A DNA stretch of 64,000 bases from Rhodobacteraceae bacterium QY30 (GCA_002356635.1 CP023454.1:3208501-3272500), one strand, 5' to 3'; positions 44,106 through 53,835 are shown, counted from the stretch's first letter. Notes: a model not told the origin generated them from the letters alone. Numbers and translations are program-made.

Positions 44106-44792
44106 CTATCTAGCAGTCGCGGGGGGAACGGCCATGCGGGCCAGGGCATCGCGGCTGATCGGGCAACCGGCGTTGGGGTCGGGTCCGAAGGTCACTTGCG
44201 ACTCGGCCCAGACCGCATCAAGGGCAGCCAGGTCTTCGGGGTTGTCGTCTTCTTCCGCCAGCAGGATCCGCGCCTCTTCGCTGTCCGGGCGCGCTTCGGA
44301 CAGCGCCACCAGCGCCTCAAGCACCGCGGCATAGGGCGTACCGCGCCGGGTCAGGCGTTCGGCCAGCGCCACAAGGATATGGCCTGCATCCGCAAGGATT
44401 TCCTGCGCCGTGGCCAGATCCTGCGTCGACAGGAACTCCAGAAGCACCGGCAGGTGGTCGGGAAGCTCTGGCCCCGCCAGATCGAAGCCGGCGGCGCGGT
44501 AGGTTTCCAGAAGGTCCACCATCGCGCCGCCCCGATCCCGGCTTTCGCCGTGGATATGTTCGAACAGGTTGAGCGACAGCGTCCGCGAGCGGTCGAACAG
44601 CAGGACATAGTCTTCCTGCAAGTCGATAAGGTCGCCTTCGGCCAGACGGGCAAGCAAGGGCTTCAGCGCCGCCTGGCGCTGCGGCCCCAGCAGCCCTTCG
44701 TCATGAAGGGCTGCGTTGATCGCCGGGATCGCGGCTTGCAGATCGGCGCTGGGATAGCTGAGCAGGGCGGAAAGGGCCTTGAACACGATCAT
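44106..44792 (-). CDS. narJ: Nitrate reductase molybdenum cofactor assembly chaperone
   Basis: 228 aa, cytoplasmic, mainly helical, with the NarJ-type segments ALSALLSYPSADLQ, EDYVLLFDRSRTLSLNLFEHIHGESRDRG and LPDHLPVLLEFL. NarJ binds apo-NarG and helps cofactor insertion before membrane attachment. Its start codon overlaps the narH stop (ATGA), so it is translationally coupled. The C-terminal acidic stretch (DNPEDLAALDAVWAESQ) is normal for the family. Confidence 0.95.
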   Translation of the reverse strand: MIVFKALSALLSYPSADLQAAIPAINAALHDEGLLGPQRQAALKPLLARLAEGDLIDLQEDYVLLFDRSRTLSLNLFEHIHGESRDRGGAMVDLLETYRAAGFDLAGPELPDHLPVLLEFLSTQDLATAQEILADAGHILVALAERLTRRGTPYAAVLEALVALSEARPDSEEARILLAEEDDNPEDLAALDAVWAESQVTFGPDPNAGCPISRDALARMAVPPATAR

Positions 44793-46312
44793 GACAGGAA
44801 CTCCGTAGGCGAACGGAACTTCTTGCCGCCGCCGAACAGCTTGCCGCCCGTCGATCCGGTCGAACAGCCGTTGCCATCGGTGAAGCCGCAGCCCGAGCGC
44901 AGGTCATAGGCGTCCTCGACCATCTCTCGGTGGGTCGTGGGGATGACGAAGCGATCCTCGTAATTGGCAATCGCCATCAGCTGATACATTTCGTCGATCT
45001 GGTGCGGCGTCAGGCCGACGCGCTTGGCAACGCCCAGGTTGATCACCCCATCCACGGACTTCGACCGCATGTACGACCGCATCGCCAGCATCCGTTCCAG
45101 CGCGTTGACAACCGGGGCCTCGTCCCCCGCCGTCAGCATGTTGGCCAGATAGCGGACCGGAATGCGCAGGGATTTCACGTCCGGCATGTCGTCCTGCTGG
45201 GCGATCTGTCCGGCCGCGGCGGCGTTCTGGATCGGCGACAGCGGCGGCACATACCAGACCATCGGCAGCGTGCGGTATTCCGGGTGCAGCGGGAACGCGA
45301 TCTTCCATTCCATCGCCATCTTCCAGATCGGAGAATTCCGCGCCCCTTCGATCCAGTCCTCGGGGATGCCTTCCTTCCGCGCCGCCGCGATCACGGCCGG
45401 ATCGTTCGGGTCCAGGAAGACGCCCAGTTGCGCATCGTACAGCTTCTTCTCGTCCGCTTCGCTGGCCGCTTCCAGGATGCGGTCGGCGTCGTAAAGCATC
45501 ACGCCCAGATAGCGGATGCGCCCCACGCAGGTTTCCGAACAGACCGTCGGCTGGCCGCTTTCCAGCCGCGGATAGCACAGCGTGCATTTCTCGGATTTGC
45601 CGCTGGACCAGTTGTAGTAGATCTTCTTGTAGGGGCAGCCCGAGACGCACATCCGCCAGCCCCGGCATTTTTCCTGGTCGATCAGCACCACGCCGTCGTC
45701 CTCGCGCTTGTAGATCGCGCCCGAGGGGCACGACGCGACGCAGGCCGGGTTCAGGCAGTGTTCGCACAGCCGCGGCAGGTACATCATGAAGGTGTTTTCG
45801 TAGGCCCCGTAGATGTCCTTCTGGATGCCGTCGAAGTTGTAGTCCTGCGACCGCTTGGCGAATTCACCACCAAGGATCTCTTCCCAGTTCGGACCCCATT
45901 CGATCTTTTCCATTCGCTCGCCCGAGATCTTGGAGCGCGGGCGGGCGGTCGGGAAGGCCTGCATTTCCGGCGCCGATTTCAGGTGGTCGTAGTCGAAATC
46001 GAAGGGTTCGTAGAAATCGTCGATTTCCGGCAGGTCGGGGTTGGCGAAGATGTTCGCCAGGATCCGCCACTTGCCGCCCTGCTTCGGCGTCAACTTCCCC
46101 GAGGCCGATCGCGACCAGCCGCCGTTCCAGCGTTTCTGGTTTTCCCAGTCCTTCGGATAGCCGATCCCCGGCTTCGTCTCGACGTTGTTGAACCAGGCGT
46201 ATTCGACGCCTTCGCGACTGGTCCAGACGTTCTTGCAGGTCACTGAACAGGTATGGCACCCGATGCACTTGTCCAGGTTCAGCACCATGCCGATTTGTGC
46301 GCGTACCTTCAT
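44789..46312 (-). CDS. narH: Respiratory nitrate reductase beta subunit
   Basis: 507 aa iron-sulfur subunit. Four cysteine groups for three [4Fe-4S] and one [3Fe-4S] cluster are visible: CIGCHTCSVTCKNVW near the N-terminus, CEHCLNPACVASCP, CRGWRMCVSGCP (the Trp replaces a Cys and marks the [3Fe-4S] site) and CTLCYPRLESGQPTVC. It relays electrons from NarI to NarG in the cytoplasm-facing complex. The start overlaps the narG stop codon (ATGA). Confidence 0.97.
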   Translation of the reverse strand: MKVRAQIGMVLNLDKCIGCHTCSVTCKNVWTSREGVEYAWFNNVETKPGIGYPKDWENQKRWNGGWSRSASGKLTPKQGGKWRILANIFANPDLPEIDDFYEPFDFDYDHLKSAPEMQAFPTARPRSKISGERMEKIEWGPNWEEILGGEFAKRSQDYNFDGIQKDIYGAYENTFMMYLPRLCEHCLNPACVASCPSGAIYKREDDGVVLIDQEKCRGWRMCVSGCPYKKIYYNWSSGKSEKCTLCYPRLESGQPTVCSETCVGRIRYLGVMLYDADRILEAASEADEKKLYDAQLGVFLDPNDPAVIAAARKEGIPEDWIEGARNSPIWKMAMEWKIAFPLHPEYRTLPMVWYVPPLSPIQNAAAAGQIAQQDDMPDVKSLRIPVRYLANMLTAGDEAPVVNALERMLAMRSYMRSKSVDGVINLGVAKRVGLTPHQIDEMYQLMAIANYEDRFVIPTTHREMVEDAYDLRSGCGFTDGNGCSTGSTGGKLFGGGKKFRSPTEFLS

Positions 46313-49300
46313 TCCGCGGCCTCCACTTTTGCGGGCTGGTCCAGCCAGTCCACCTTGTTCATCTTCCGCACGATGACAAATTCATCGCGGTTGCTGCCGA
46401 CGGTGCCGTAGTAGTTGAACCCGTAGGACAGCTGCGCATAGCCGCCGATCATGTGGGTCGGCTTCAGCACCGCCCGCGTGACCGAGTTGTGGATCCCGCC
46501 GCGCTTCTGGGTGATCTGGCTGCCCGGCGTGTTCACGATCTTTTCCTGCGCGTGATACATCAGGCACATGCCGTTCTTCACGCGCTGCGACACCACGGCA
46601 CGGGCCGTCAGGACACCATTGGCGTTCCAGACCTCGATCCAGTCGTTGTCGACGATGCCCGCCGTCCGCGCGTCATCTTCGGAAATCCACACGACAGGCC
46701 CGCCCCGGTTCAGCGTCAGCATCAGCAGGTTGTCGGTATAGGTCGAATGGATGCCCCATTTCTGGTGCGGCGTGATGAAGTTCAGAACGACATGCTTTTC
46801 GCCCGCGCCCAGCGACTTCATCGCATCCGGGCCGGTGGTTTTCAGGTCGACCGGGGGACGCCAGGTCACGAAGCCTTCGCCGAAGGCCAGCATCCACTTG
46901 TGATCCTGGTAAAGCTGCTGGCGCCCCGAAACCGTCCGCCACGGGATCAGTTCGTGCACGTTGGTCCAGCCGGCGTTGTAGCAGACCTCTTCGGATTCGA
47001 TGCCCGACCAGGTGGGCGACGAGATGATCTTGCGCGGTTGGGCCGCGATGTCGCGGAAGCGGATCTTTTCGTCTTCCTTCACCTCGGCCAGGTGGCGGTG
47101 GTCACGGCCCGTCGCCTTCGACAGCGCGTCCCAGGCTTTCACCGCGACCTCGCCGTTGGTTTCCGGCGCCAGCATCAGGATCACCTCGGCCGCGTCGATG
47201 GCGGTGTCGATCCGGGCCAGACCGCGGGTCGCGCCGTCCTCGGTCACGGTGCCGTTCAGCGCCTTCAGGTGATGGACCTCGGTCTTGGTATCCCAGGCGA
47301 TGCCCTTCCCGCCATTTCCGATCTTGTCCATCAACGGCCCAAGCGAGGTGAAGCGCCGGTAAAGGTTCGGGTAGTCCCGTTCCACCGCGATATAGGCCGG
47401 CGCGGTCTTGCCGGGGATCAGGTCGCATTCGCCGGCCTTCCAGTCCCGGACCTGCGCCTGCGCCAGTTCGCCGGGGCTGTCATGTTGCAGCGGCAACTGC
47501 ACCACGTCCGTCTCAACACCCAGATAGCCCGGAACGATGTCCGAGAACTTCTTCGCGATGGACTTGAAGATTTCCCAGTCGGTCTTGCTTTCATAGGCCG
47601 GGTCCACGGCCGCCTGCAGCGGGTGGATGAACGGGTGCATGTCGGACGTGTTCATGTCGTCCTTTTCGTACCAGCTGGCCGTCGGCAGGACGATGTCGGC
47701 GTAGACGGCGGTGGTCGACATGCGGAAGTCGATCGTCACCAAAAGGTCCAGTTTGCCCTCGGGCGCCTTGTCGTGCCAGACCGCCTCGGCGGGTTTCTGG
47801 CGGCCCTCCTGCCCCAGATCCTTGCCCTGCACGCCGTGATCGGTGCCCAGAAGGTGCTTGAGGAAGTATTCATGCCCCTTGCCCGACGACCCCAGCAGGT
47901 TCGACCGCCAGACGAACAGGTTGCGCGGCCAGTTTTCCGGCGCATCCGGGTCTTCGCAGGACATCTGCAGCGCGCCGGATTTCAGGTTTTCCGCCACATA
48001 GGCCGGAATCTCCTTGCCCGCCGCCTTCGCCGCCTTTGCCACCTCCAGCGGGTTGGTCTTCAGCTGCGGGGCAGACGGCAGCCAGCCCATGCGTTCGGCC
48101 TGGATGTTGTAGTCGATCAGCGACAGGTTCTTCCAGTTCCCCGCCGGTGCGGTGGGCGACAGGATTTCCGCCGAGGTCACGGTTTCATAGCGCCACTGGT
48201 CGGTATGGGCATACCAGGCGCTGGTCGAGTTCATGTGCCGCGGCGGACGCGCCCAATCCAGCGCGAAGGCCAGGGGTGTCCAGCCGGTCTGCGGGCGCAG
48301 CTTTTCCTGCCCCACGTAATGCGCCCAGCCGCCGCCCGACTGGCCGACGCAGCCGCACATCACCAGCATGTTGATGACCGCGCGGTAGTTCATGTCCATG
48401 TGGTACCAGTGGTTCATCGCCGCGCCGATGATGACCATGGACCGACCGTTGGTCTTTTCAGCGTTCGAGGCGAATTCCCGCGCCACATGGATGATCTTGT
48501 CGCGCGACACGCCGGTGATCTTTTCCGCCCAGGCGGGCGTGAAGGGCACGTCGGCGTCATAGGAACTGGCAACGTGCTTTCCGCCCAGACCCCGGTCCAG
48601 CGAATAGTTGGCGCACATCAGGTCAAAGACCGTGGCGACATAGGTTTCCCGCCCGTTGGCCAGCGTGATCTTCTTCGCGGGCACATTGCGGGTCAGCACT
48701 TCGGGGTGCGCGCAGACTTCGAACCCATTGGTGGCCGCGCCGCCGAAATAGGGGAAATCGACCCCGACGACCGCGTCATAATCCGAATCCAGAACGTTGC
48801 TCAGCCGCAGGCGGACTTCGGCGCCATCGGCCTTCTGTTCCAGGTTCCACTTGCCGGTTTCGCCCCAGCGGAACCCGATGGAACCATTGGGGACCACGAT
48901 CTTTCCCGTAAGTTCGTCATAGGCGACGGTTTTCCATTCCGGGTTATTGGCCTGCCCCAACCCGCCATCGAAATCCGAGGCGCGAAGCTGCCGCCCGGGG
49001 ACGAAGCTGTCGCCCTTCGGTTCCAGCTCTACCAGCATGGGCATGTCGGAATAGCGGCGGACGTAATCCTCGAAATATTCCGCCTGACGGTCCAGATGGA
49101 ATTCGCGCAGGATGACGTGGCCGAAGGCCATGCCCAGCGCGGCATCGGTGCCCTGCTTGGCATTCAGCCAGATGTCACCGAACTTCGCCGCTTCGGAATA
49201 GTCGGGGCAGATCACCGCCGACTTGGTGCCGCGATAGCGCGCCTCGGTGTAGAAATGCGCGTCAGGCGTCCGGGTCTGCGGAACGTTCGAACCCCAAAGG

Positions 49301-50052
49301 ATCAGGAAGCCCGCGTTATACCAATCGGCGCTTTCGGGAACGTCGGTCTGTTCGCCCCAGGTCTGCGGGCTGGCGGGCGGCAGGTCGCAATACCAGTCGT
49401 AGAACGACATGCAGGTGCCGCCCAGAAGCGACAGGTAGCGCGTTCCAGCCGCGTAGGACACCATCGACATCGCCGGAATGGGCGAAAAGCCGAACACGCG
49501 ATCCGGGCCATATTTCCTGGCCGTGTAGGCGTTTGCGGCGGCGATGATCTCGGTCGCCTCGTCCCAGCTGGCGCGGACGAAACCGCCCTTGCCGCGGGTG
49601 CGGGTGTAGCCCTCGCGCTTTTCGGGGGCATTCTGGATCGCGGTCCAGGCCTCGATCGGGGACATCTTGCGGCGCAGGTCGCGCCACATCCGGTAAAGCT
49701 TGCCGCGGATCAGCGGCGTCTTCACGCGGTTCGCGGAATACAGATACCAGCTGTAGGACGCGCCCCGCGCACAGCCGCGCGGTTCATGGTTCGGCAGATC
49801 GGGCCGGGTGCGCGGATAATCGGTCTGCTGGGTTTCCCAGGTCACGATCCCGGATTTGACGTAGATCTTCCAGGAACAGGAGCCGGTGCAGTTCACCCCG
49901 TGGGTCGAACGGACGATCTTGTCGTGCCGCCAGCGTTCCCGGTAGGCGTCTTCCCAGTCGCGGCTTTCGGTCGTGGTCTGGCCGTGCCCGCCCGAAAAGG
50001 TGTTTTGCCGCAGCGAGGAGAGGAAGTTCAGCCTGTCAAGCAGATGGCTCAT
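46309..50052 (-). CDS. narG: Respiratory nitrate reductase alpha subunit
   Basis: 1247 aa catalytic subunit with Mo-bis-MGD. The FS0 [4Fe-4S] motif is His51, Cys55, Cys59 (HGVNCTGSC) and Cys94; the Mo-ligand region DLPPASPQTWGEQTDVPESADWYN is conserved, as are the N-terminal residues that keep this enzyme in the cytoplasm. It reduces nitrate to nitrite with electrons from quinol through NarI and NarH. It starts 17 bases after narK. The long antisense open frame across it is a composition artefact. Confidence 0.98.
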   Translation of the reverse strand: MSHLLDRLNFLSSLRQNTFSGGHGQTTTESRDWEDAYRERWRHDKIVRSTHGVNCTGSCSWKIYVKSGIVTWETQQTDYPRTRPDLPNHEPRGCARGASYSWYLYSANRVKTPLIRGKLYRMWRDLRRKMSPIEAWTAIQNAPEKREGYTRTRGKGGFVRASWDEATEIIAAANAYTARKYGPDRVFGFSPIPAMSMVSYAAGTRYLSLLGGTCMSFYDWYCDLPPASPQTWGEQTDVPESADWYNAGFLILWGSNVPQTRTPDAHFYTEARYRGTKSAVICPDYSEAAKFGDIWLNAKQGTDAALGMAFGHVILREFHLDRQAEYFEDYVRRYSDMPMLVELEPKGDSFVPGRQLRASDFDGGLGQANNPEWKTVAYDELTGKIVVPNGSIGFRWGETGKWNLEQKADGAEVRLRLSNVLDSDYDAVVGVDFPYFGGAATNGFEVCAHPEVLTRNVPAKKITLANGRETYVATVFDLMCANYSLDRGLGGKHVASSYDADVPFTPAWAEKITGVSRDKIIHVAREFASNAEKTNGRSMVIIGAAMNHWYHMDMNYRAVINMLVMCGCVGQSGGGWAHYVGQEKLRPQTGWTPLAFALDWARPPRHMNSTSAWYAHTDQWRYETVTSAEILSPTAPAGNWKNLSLIDYNIQAERMGWLPSAPQLKTNPLEVAKAAKAAGKEIPAYVAENLKSGALQMSCEDPDAPENWPRNLFVWRSNLLGSSGKGHEYFLKHLLGTDHGVQGKDLGQEGRQKPAEAVWHDKAPEGKLDLLVTIDFRMSTTAVYADIVLPTASWYEKDDMNTSDMHPFIHPLQAAVDPAYESKTDWEIFKSIAKKFSDIVPGYLGVETDVVQLPLQHDSPGELAQAQVRDWKAGECDLIPGKTAPAYIAVERDYPNLYRRFTSLGPLMDKIGNGGKGIAWDTKTEVHHLKALNGTVTEDGATRGLARIDTAIDAAEVILMLAPETNGEVAVKAWDALSKATGRDHRHLAEVKEDEKIRFRDIAAQPRKIISSPTWSGIESEEVCYNAGWTNVHELIPWRTVSGRQQLYQDHKWMLAFGEGFVTWRPPVDLKTTGPDAMKSLGAGEKHVVLNFITPHQKWGIHSTYTDNLLMLTLNRGGPVVWISEDDARTAGIVDNDWIEVWNANGVLTARAVVSQRVKNGMCLMYHAQEKIVNTPGSQITQKRGGIHNSVTRAVLKPTHMIGGYAQLSYGFNYYGTVGSNRDEFVIVRKMNKVDWLDQPAKVEAAE

Positions 50053-50069
50053 CTTGTCGTCCTTTCAGT

Positions 50070-52799
50070 TCAGGTCCGGGCGGCGGCAGAAGGCGCGCGC
50101 TGGCCGTGTTCGATGTCATGCAGAAGTCCGCCGCGCCGGGTGTAGGCGGCCCAGGTCAGAGCCAGGCAGAGGACGTAGAAACCCAGGAACATCCACAGCG
50201 CCCCGATGGGAGAACCGGTGAGGGCAATGGACGACCCATAGGCCTTGGGGATGAAGAAGCCGCCGTAGGCGCCAATCGCGCTGGTGAAGGCGATGATGGC
50301 GGCGCTTTCGCGTTCGGACTGACGGCGCAGCGCCACCGGATCCAGCCCCGGCATCAGGCGCGGCACCTCACGGCCCATGATGACCGGGATCATCTGGAAC
50401 GTGGACGAGTTACCGACCCCGGTGAAGAAGAACAGCGCCATGAAGCAGGCGAAGAAGCCCCAGAACGCACCCGGCTGACCGGCCATTCCGGCAAAGTGGA
50501 TCACGCCGTAAACCGCGACGATCATGCCGATGAAGACCCCGAAGGTGACCCGCCCGCCGCCGAAGCGGTCAGCGATCCAGCCCGTCCCGGCGCGGGCCAG
50601 TGCCCCCACCAGCGGCCCCAGGAAGACGTATTGCAGCGCGTTCACGTCCGGGAACAGGATCTTCGACAGCAGCGGGAAGCCCGCCGAATAGCCGATGAAG
50701 CTGCCAAAGGTGCCGATATACAGGATGCACATCAGCCAGTTGTGCTTGCGGGTAAAGATCACCGCCTGTTCGCGGAAGCTCGCCTTCGCATCGGCGATGT
50801 CATTCATGCCCAGCCAGGCCAGCACGGTCGAGATCAGGACGAACGGCACCCAGACAAAGCCCGCGTTCTGCACCCAAAGCTGCCCGCCCTCGGCCGTCGT
50901 CTGGGGATCGCCCCCCATTGCGCCAAAGACACCGGAGGTGATGACCACGGGCACCAGGAACTGCATGACCGACACGCCAAGGTTCCCAAGGCCCGCGTTC
51001 AGCGCCAGCGCGTTGCCTTTTTCCGCCTTCGGGAAGAAGAAGGCGATGTTCGCCATCGACGAGGCGAAGTTGCCACCGCCAAGGCCGCACAGCAGCGCCA
51101 GCGCCAGGAAGATGACGTAGGGCGTATCGGGGTTCTGCACCGCATAACCGATGCCCAGCGCCGGCAGCAGCAGAGACGCGGTTGAAAGCGTCGTCCAGAG
51201 CCGCCCGCCGAAGATCGGCACCATGAAGCTGTAGAAGATCCGGAGCGTCGCCCCCGACAGCGCCGGCAGCGCGGCAAGCCAGAACAGCTGTTCCGAGGTG
51301 AAGGCAAAGCCGATCGCGGGCAGCTTGGCCACCACCATCGACCAGACCATCCAGACCGAGAAGCCCAGAAGCAGCGCCGGGATCGACAGCCACAGGTTGC
51401 GGCGTGCAACAGCGCGACCTTTTTCAGCCCAGAAAACCGGATCTTCAGGGCGCCAGTCATCCAGCACACGCGGCATGACGATGCCGGTGGCGTCGTGGAC
51501 TTCCTGCAGCTCGGGCAGGCTCGGCAGACGGTCAAGCGCGGTGCCCTGGGCCTGCCGCTCCATCGCGCGGATCGACATGTGCATCCACGAAAGTGAGACG
51601 CCGACAATCAGGAACAGAAGCGCAAAGCAGCTGGTGTAGATGCCCGTCAGGTCCAGCAGCGCACCGAAGACCAGCGGCAGGATGAAACCGCCCAGACCGC
51701 CGATCATGCCCACAAGACCGCCGACGGCGCCGACATGGTGCGGGTAATAGACCGGGATGTGCTTGAACACCGCCGCCTTGCCAAGGCTCATGAAGAAACC
51801 CAGCGCGAACAGCGTGATGACAAAGGGCCAGAGCCCCATCTGGGTGCTGAAGCTGATCGGGCCGTCCTTGCCCTGGATGACGTAATCCGTCGGCGGATAG
51901 GACAGCATGAAAAGGAAGATCAGCGAAAAGCCGAAGCACCAGTACAGAACGGTCCGCGCGCCGAAACGGTCGCTCAGATGGCCGCCATAGGCGCGGAACA
52001 GGCTGGCCGACAGGCTGAAGGCCGCGGCCGACATGCCCGCGGTTTCGACATCGACGTGGTAGACATCAATCAGGTAGTGCGGCAGCCACAGCGCCAGCGC
52101 CACAAAGGCCCCGAAGACGAAGAAGTAGTAAAGCGAGAAGCGCCACACCTGAAGTTTCGCCAGCGGCGCGAATTGCTCGGCCAGGCTCGGGGTCCGCACG
52201 CCCCTGGCGCGGCGCTCGACCAGTTCCGGGTCATCCTTGGCGAACAGGAAGAAGGCCACGCCCATCAGGATCAGCGCCACCGCCCAGACATGGGCGACCC
52301 CCTGCCAGCCATAGGCCACCATCACGAAGGGGGCGACGAACTTCGTCACCGCCGCGCCCACGTTCCCCGCGCCGAAGATGCCCAGCGCCGTGCCCTGCTT
52401 GCCCGCCTCATACCAGCGGGAAACATAGGCCACGCCGATGATGAAGGACCCGCCCGCAAGGCCGATGCCCAGCGCCGCGATCAGGTAGGTCGCGTAGGTC
52501 GAGGCCCAGGTCAGCGCCCAGGTTGCCAGACCCGCAAGGATCATCTGCAGCGAAAAGACCAGCCGCCCGCCAAAACGCTCGGTCCAGACCCCAAGGAACA
52601 GCCGCGTGAGCGAACCCGTCAGGATCGGCGTCGCCACCAGCAGCCCGAACTGGAATTCGGTCAGCGAAAGCTCTTTCTTGATGGCGACGCCGATGATCGA
52701 AAAGATCGTCCAGACGGCGAAACACGCGGTGAATGCTATCGTGCTGAGGGCGAGAGCGCGATTCTGGTCGCCCTTCGACACCTTCGATACGGTTGGCAT
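50070..52799 (-). CDS. narK: NarK1-NarK2 fused nitrate/nitrite transporter
   Basis: 909 aa, about twice the length of a single NarK, with two 12-helix major-facilitator domains. The first half has GVWTERFGGRLVF and YVSRWYEAGKQGTALGIFGAGNVGAA; the second has IGFAFTSEQLFWLAALPALSGATLRI and a second GGGNFASSMANIAFFFPKAEKG nitrate signature. In Paracoccus the fusion combines a nitrate/H+ symporter (NarK1-like) with a nitrate/nitrite antiporter (NarK2-like). It is the first gene of narKGHJI. ATG at 52799 has GGAG six bases upstream; the longer frame to 52853 is not needed. Confidence 0.94.
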   Translation of the reverse strand: MPTVSKVSKGDQNRALALSTIAFTACFAVWTIFSIIGVAIKKELSLTEFQFGLLVATPILTGSLTRLFLGVWTERFGGRLVFSLQMILAGLATWALTWASTYATYLIAALGIGLAGGSFIIGVAYVSRWYEAGKQGTALGIFGAGNVGAAVTKFVAPFVMVAYGWQGVAHVWAVALILMGVAFFLFAKDDPELVERRARGVRTPSLAEQFAPLAKLQVWRFSLYYFFVFGAFVALALWLPHYLIDVYHVDVETAGMSAAAFSLSASLFRAYGGHLSDRFGARTVLYWCFGFSLIFLFMLSYPPTDYVIQGKDGPISFSTQMGLWPFVITLFALGFFMSLGKAAVFKHIPVYYPHHVGAVGGLVGMIGGLGGFILPLVFGALLDLTGIYTSCFALLFLIVGVSLSWMHMSIRAMERQAQGTALDRLPSLPELQEVHDATGIVMPRVLDDWRPEDPVFWAEKGRAVARRNLWLSIPALLLGFSVWMVWSMVVAKLPAIGFAFTSEQLFWLAALPALSGATLRIFYSFMVPIFGGRLWTTLSTASLLLPALGIGYAVQNPDTPYVIFLALALLCGLGGGNFASSMANIAFFFPKAEKGNALALNAGLGNLGVSVMQFLVPVVITSGVFGAMGGDPQTTAEGGQLWVQNAGFVWVPFVLISTVLAWLGMNDIADAKASFREQAVIFTRKHNWLMCILYIGTFGSFIGYSAGFPLLSKILFPDVNALQYVFLGPLVGALARAGTGWIADRFGGGRVTFGVFIGMIVAVYGVIHFAGMAGQPGAFWGFFACFMALFFFTGVGNSSTFQMIPVIMGREVPRLMPGLDPVALRRQSERESAAIIAFTSAIGAYGGFFIPKAYGSSIALTGSPIGALWMFLGFYVLCLALTWAAYTRRGGLLHDIEHGQRAPSAAART

Positions 52800-52874
52800 G
52801 GCTGACTCCGTGGCCAACGGGGGTACGAATTCCCCGATTGGGCAGAGCCTCATCAGAGGCCCGGGCGCTGGCTG

Positions 52875-52888
52875 TTGATCCAGATCAA
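52875..52888. promoter_or_regulatory. FNR-type box upstream of narK
   Basis: TTGAT-CCAG-ATCAA is a perfect match to the FNR/FnrP consensus TTGAT-N4-ATCAA and extends to a 7-base palindrome (TGTTGAT / ATCAACA). Its centre is about 82 bases upstream of the narK start codon, so a class II site at about -41.5 would put the transcription start near 52840. It is likely bound by FnrP and/or NarR to switch on nitrate respiration without oxygen. Confidence 0.9.
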
Positions 52889-52923
52889 CATTCCCGGGGC
52901 GCGGTCGGGCAAAGCGACCGGAA

Positions 52924-52959
52924 TTGACGTACCCGGCGCGTCAACCTGCGGTCCGTCAA
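52924..52959. repeat. TTGACG / CGTCAA inverted and direct repeats in the narK-narR gap
   Basis: TTGACG at 52924-52929 is inverted relative to CGTCAA at 52939-52944, and a second CGTCAA sits at 52954-52959, exactly 15 bases further on. This spacing is not an FNR box. It could be a separate regulator site or a -35 element on one strand; the sequence alone does not tell. Confidence 0.5.
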
Positions 52960-52989
52960 TCCCGCACCCGGTGTTTGGCACCCTTCCAA

Positions 52990-53003
52990 TTGATGAAAGT
53001 CAA
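52990..53003. promoter_or_regulatory. FNR-type box upstream of narR
   Basis: TTGAT-GAAA-GTCAA matches the FNR consensus with one mismatch. Its centre is about 54 bases before the GTG start of narR at 53051. It suggests that narR is itself controlled by an FNR-type protein or by NarR. A TAAAAT just downstream (53012-53017) could be a -10 element, in which case the site might repress rather than activate. Confidence 0.65.
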
Positions 53004-53050
53004 GTGTTGCTGTAAAATGGATCAAGTCATTGAACGAAAGGGCACGAGTC

Positions 53051-53806
53051 GTGATCGAAGCCATTCCTGCCGACGTGCGTAGCCTGCAACTGTTCGAGGG
53101 CGTCGCGGACGAAACGGTTTGCAACCTGCTGCGCGCGGGCTACGATCAAAGCTTCCCCCCGCTGGTGACATTGATCCAGGAAGGCGCGCCGGCGGATTTC
53201 CTTCATGTTGTCGTCGAAGGCATGGTCGAACTTTTCGCCGGGACCAAGGACCGCGAGGCAACCATGGCCGTCGTGCGCCCCATCTCGACCTTCATCCTGG
53301 CGGCTTCGGTGCGGGATGCGCCCTACCTCATGTCGGCGCGGACGCTGCAACGGTCGCGGATCCTGATGATCCCGTCCGTGAACCTGCGGGCGGCGATGGC
53401 GACGGACAACCGCTTTGCCAGGAACGTCGTGCTGGAACTGGCGGGTTGTTACCGCAGCATGGTGCGGCACACCAAGAACCTGAAGCTGCGCAACACCCGC
53501 GAACGCATCGCGTCCTACATGCTGCGCCAATCACGGCTTCTGGGAAATGTGCCGGGGTTCATCCTGCCGGTCGAAAAGCGGATTCTGGCGTCCTACATGG
53601 GAATGACCCCCGAGAACCTTTCACGCGCCCTGAAATCGCTGGCCGAAGATGGCTGCAAGATTGACGGGCAGCGGGTCATCATCACCGACCGTCCGAAGCT
53701 TGAGGCGCTGGCGGGGCTTTCTCCGCTTCTGGATGGGCCGGACCCCGAAGCGTCACAGGCGGGGGTCAGCCTGCCGCTGCCGGCGACGGATGCCAGGATC
53801 GCTTGA
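53051..53806 (+). CDS. narR: Crp/Fnr family regulator NarR
   Basis: 251 aa. A cNMP-like beta-roll domain (residues 5-130) and a dimer helix precede a Crp-type helix-turn-helix (YMGMTPENLSRALKSL). The N-terminal Cys cluster of FNR is absent, so it does not carry an O2-sensing [4Fe-4S] cluster. The position, divergent from narKGHJI, and the overall pattern match NarR of Paracoccus, which activates narK in response to nitrate or nitrite. I chose the GTG at 53051 with AAAGGG eight bases upstream; a TTG at 53030 would lie at or before the probable transcription start. Confidence 0.82.
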   Translation: MIEAIPADVRSLQLFEGVADETVCNLLRAGYDQSFPPLVTLIQEGAPADFLHVVVEGMVELFAGTKDREATMAVVRPISTFILAASVRDAPYLMSARTLQRSRILMIPSVNLRAAMATDNRFARNVVLELAGCYRSMVRHTKNLKLRNTRERIASYMLRQSRLLGNVPGFILPVEKRILASYMGMTPENLSRALKSLAEDGCKIDGQRVIITDRPKLEALAGLSPLLDGPDPEASQAGVSLPLPATDARIA

Positions 53807-53835
53807 TCCTTGCCTGCCCCGCGAAGCCGGGTGGA

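Noticed and set aside
41838-44909. Long plus-strand open frame across mgtC, DUF2478, parvulin and nar genes
   Set aside because: It runs antisense to five clear genes and reflects high GC at third codon positions.
46297-50145. Open frame of over 1280 codons on the plus strand across narG
   Set aside because: It is the antisense shadow of narG, whose product is recognisable along its whole length; the antisense translation is His/Arg/Gln-rich and matches no fold.
53800-53835. TTGATCC...GGATCA inverted repeat between narR and the DNR-like gene as an FNR box or terminator
   Set aside because: The arms are about 24 bases apart, too far for an FNR box, and no T-run follows, so terminator function is unlikely.
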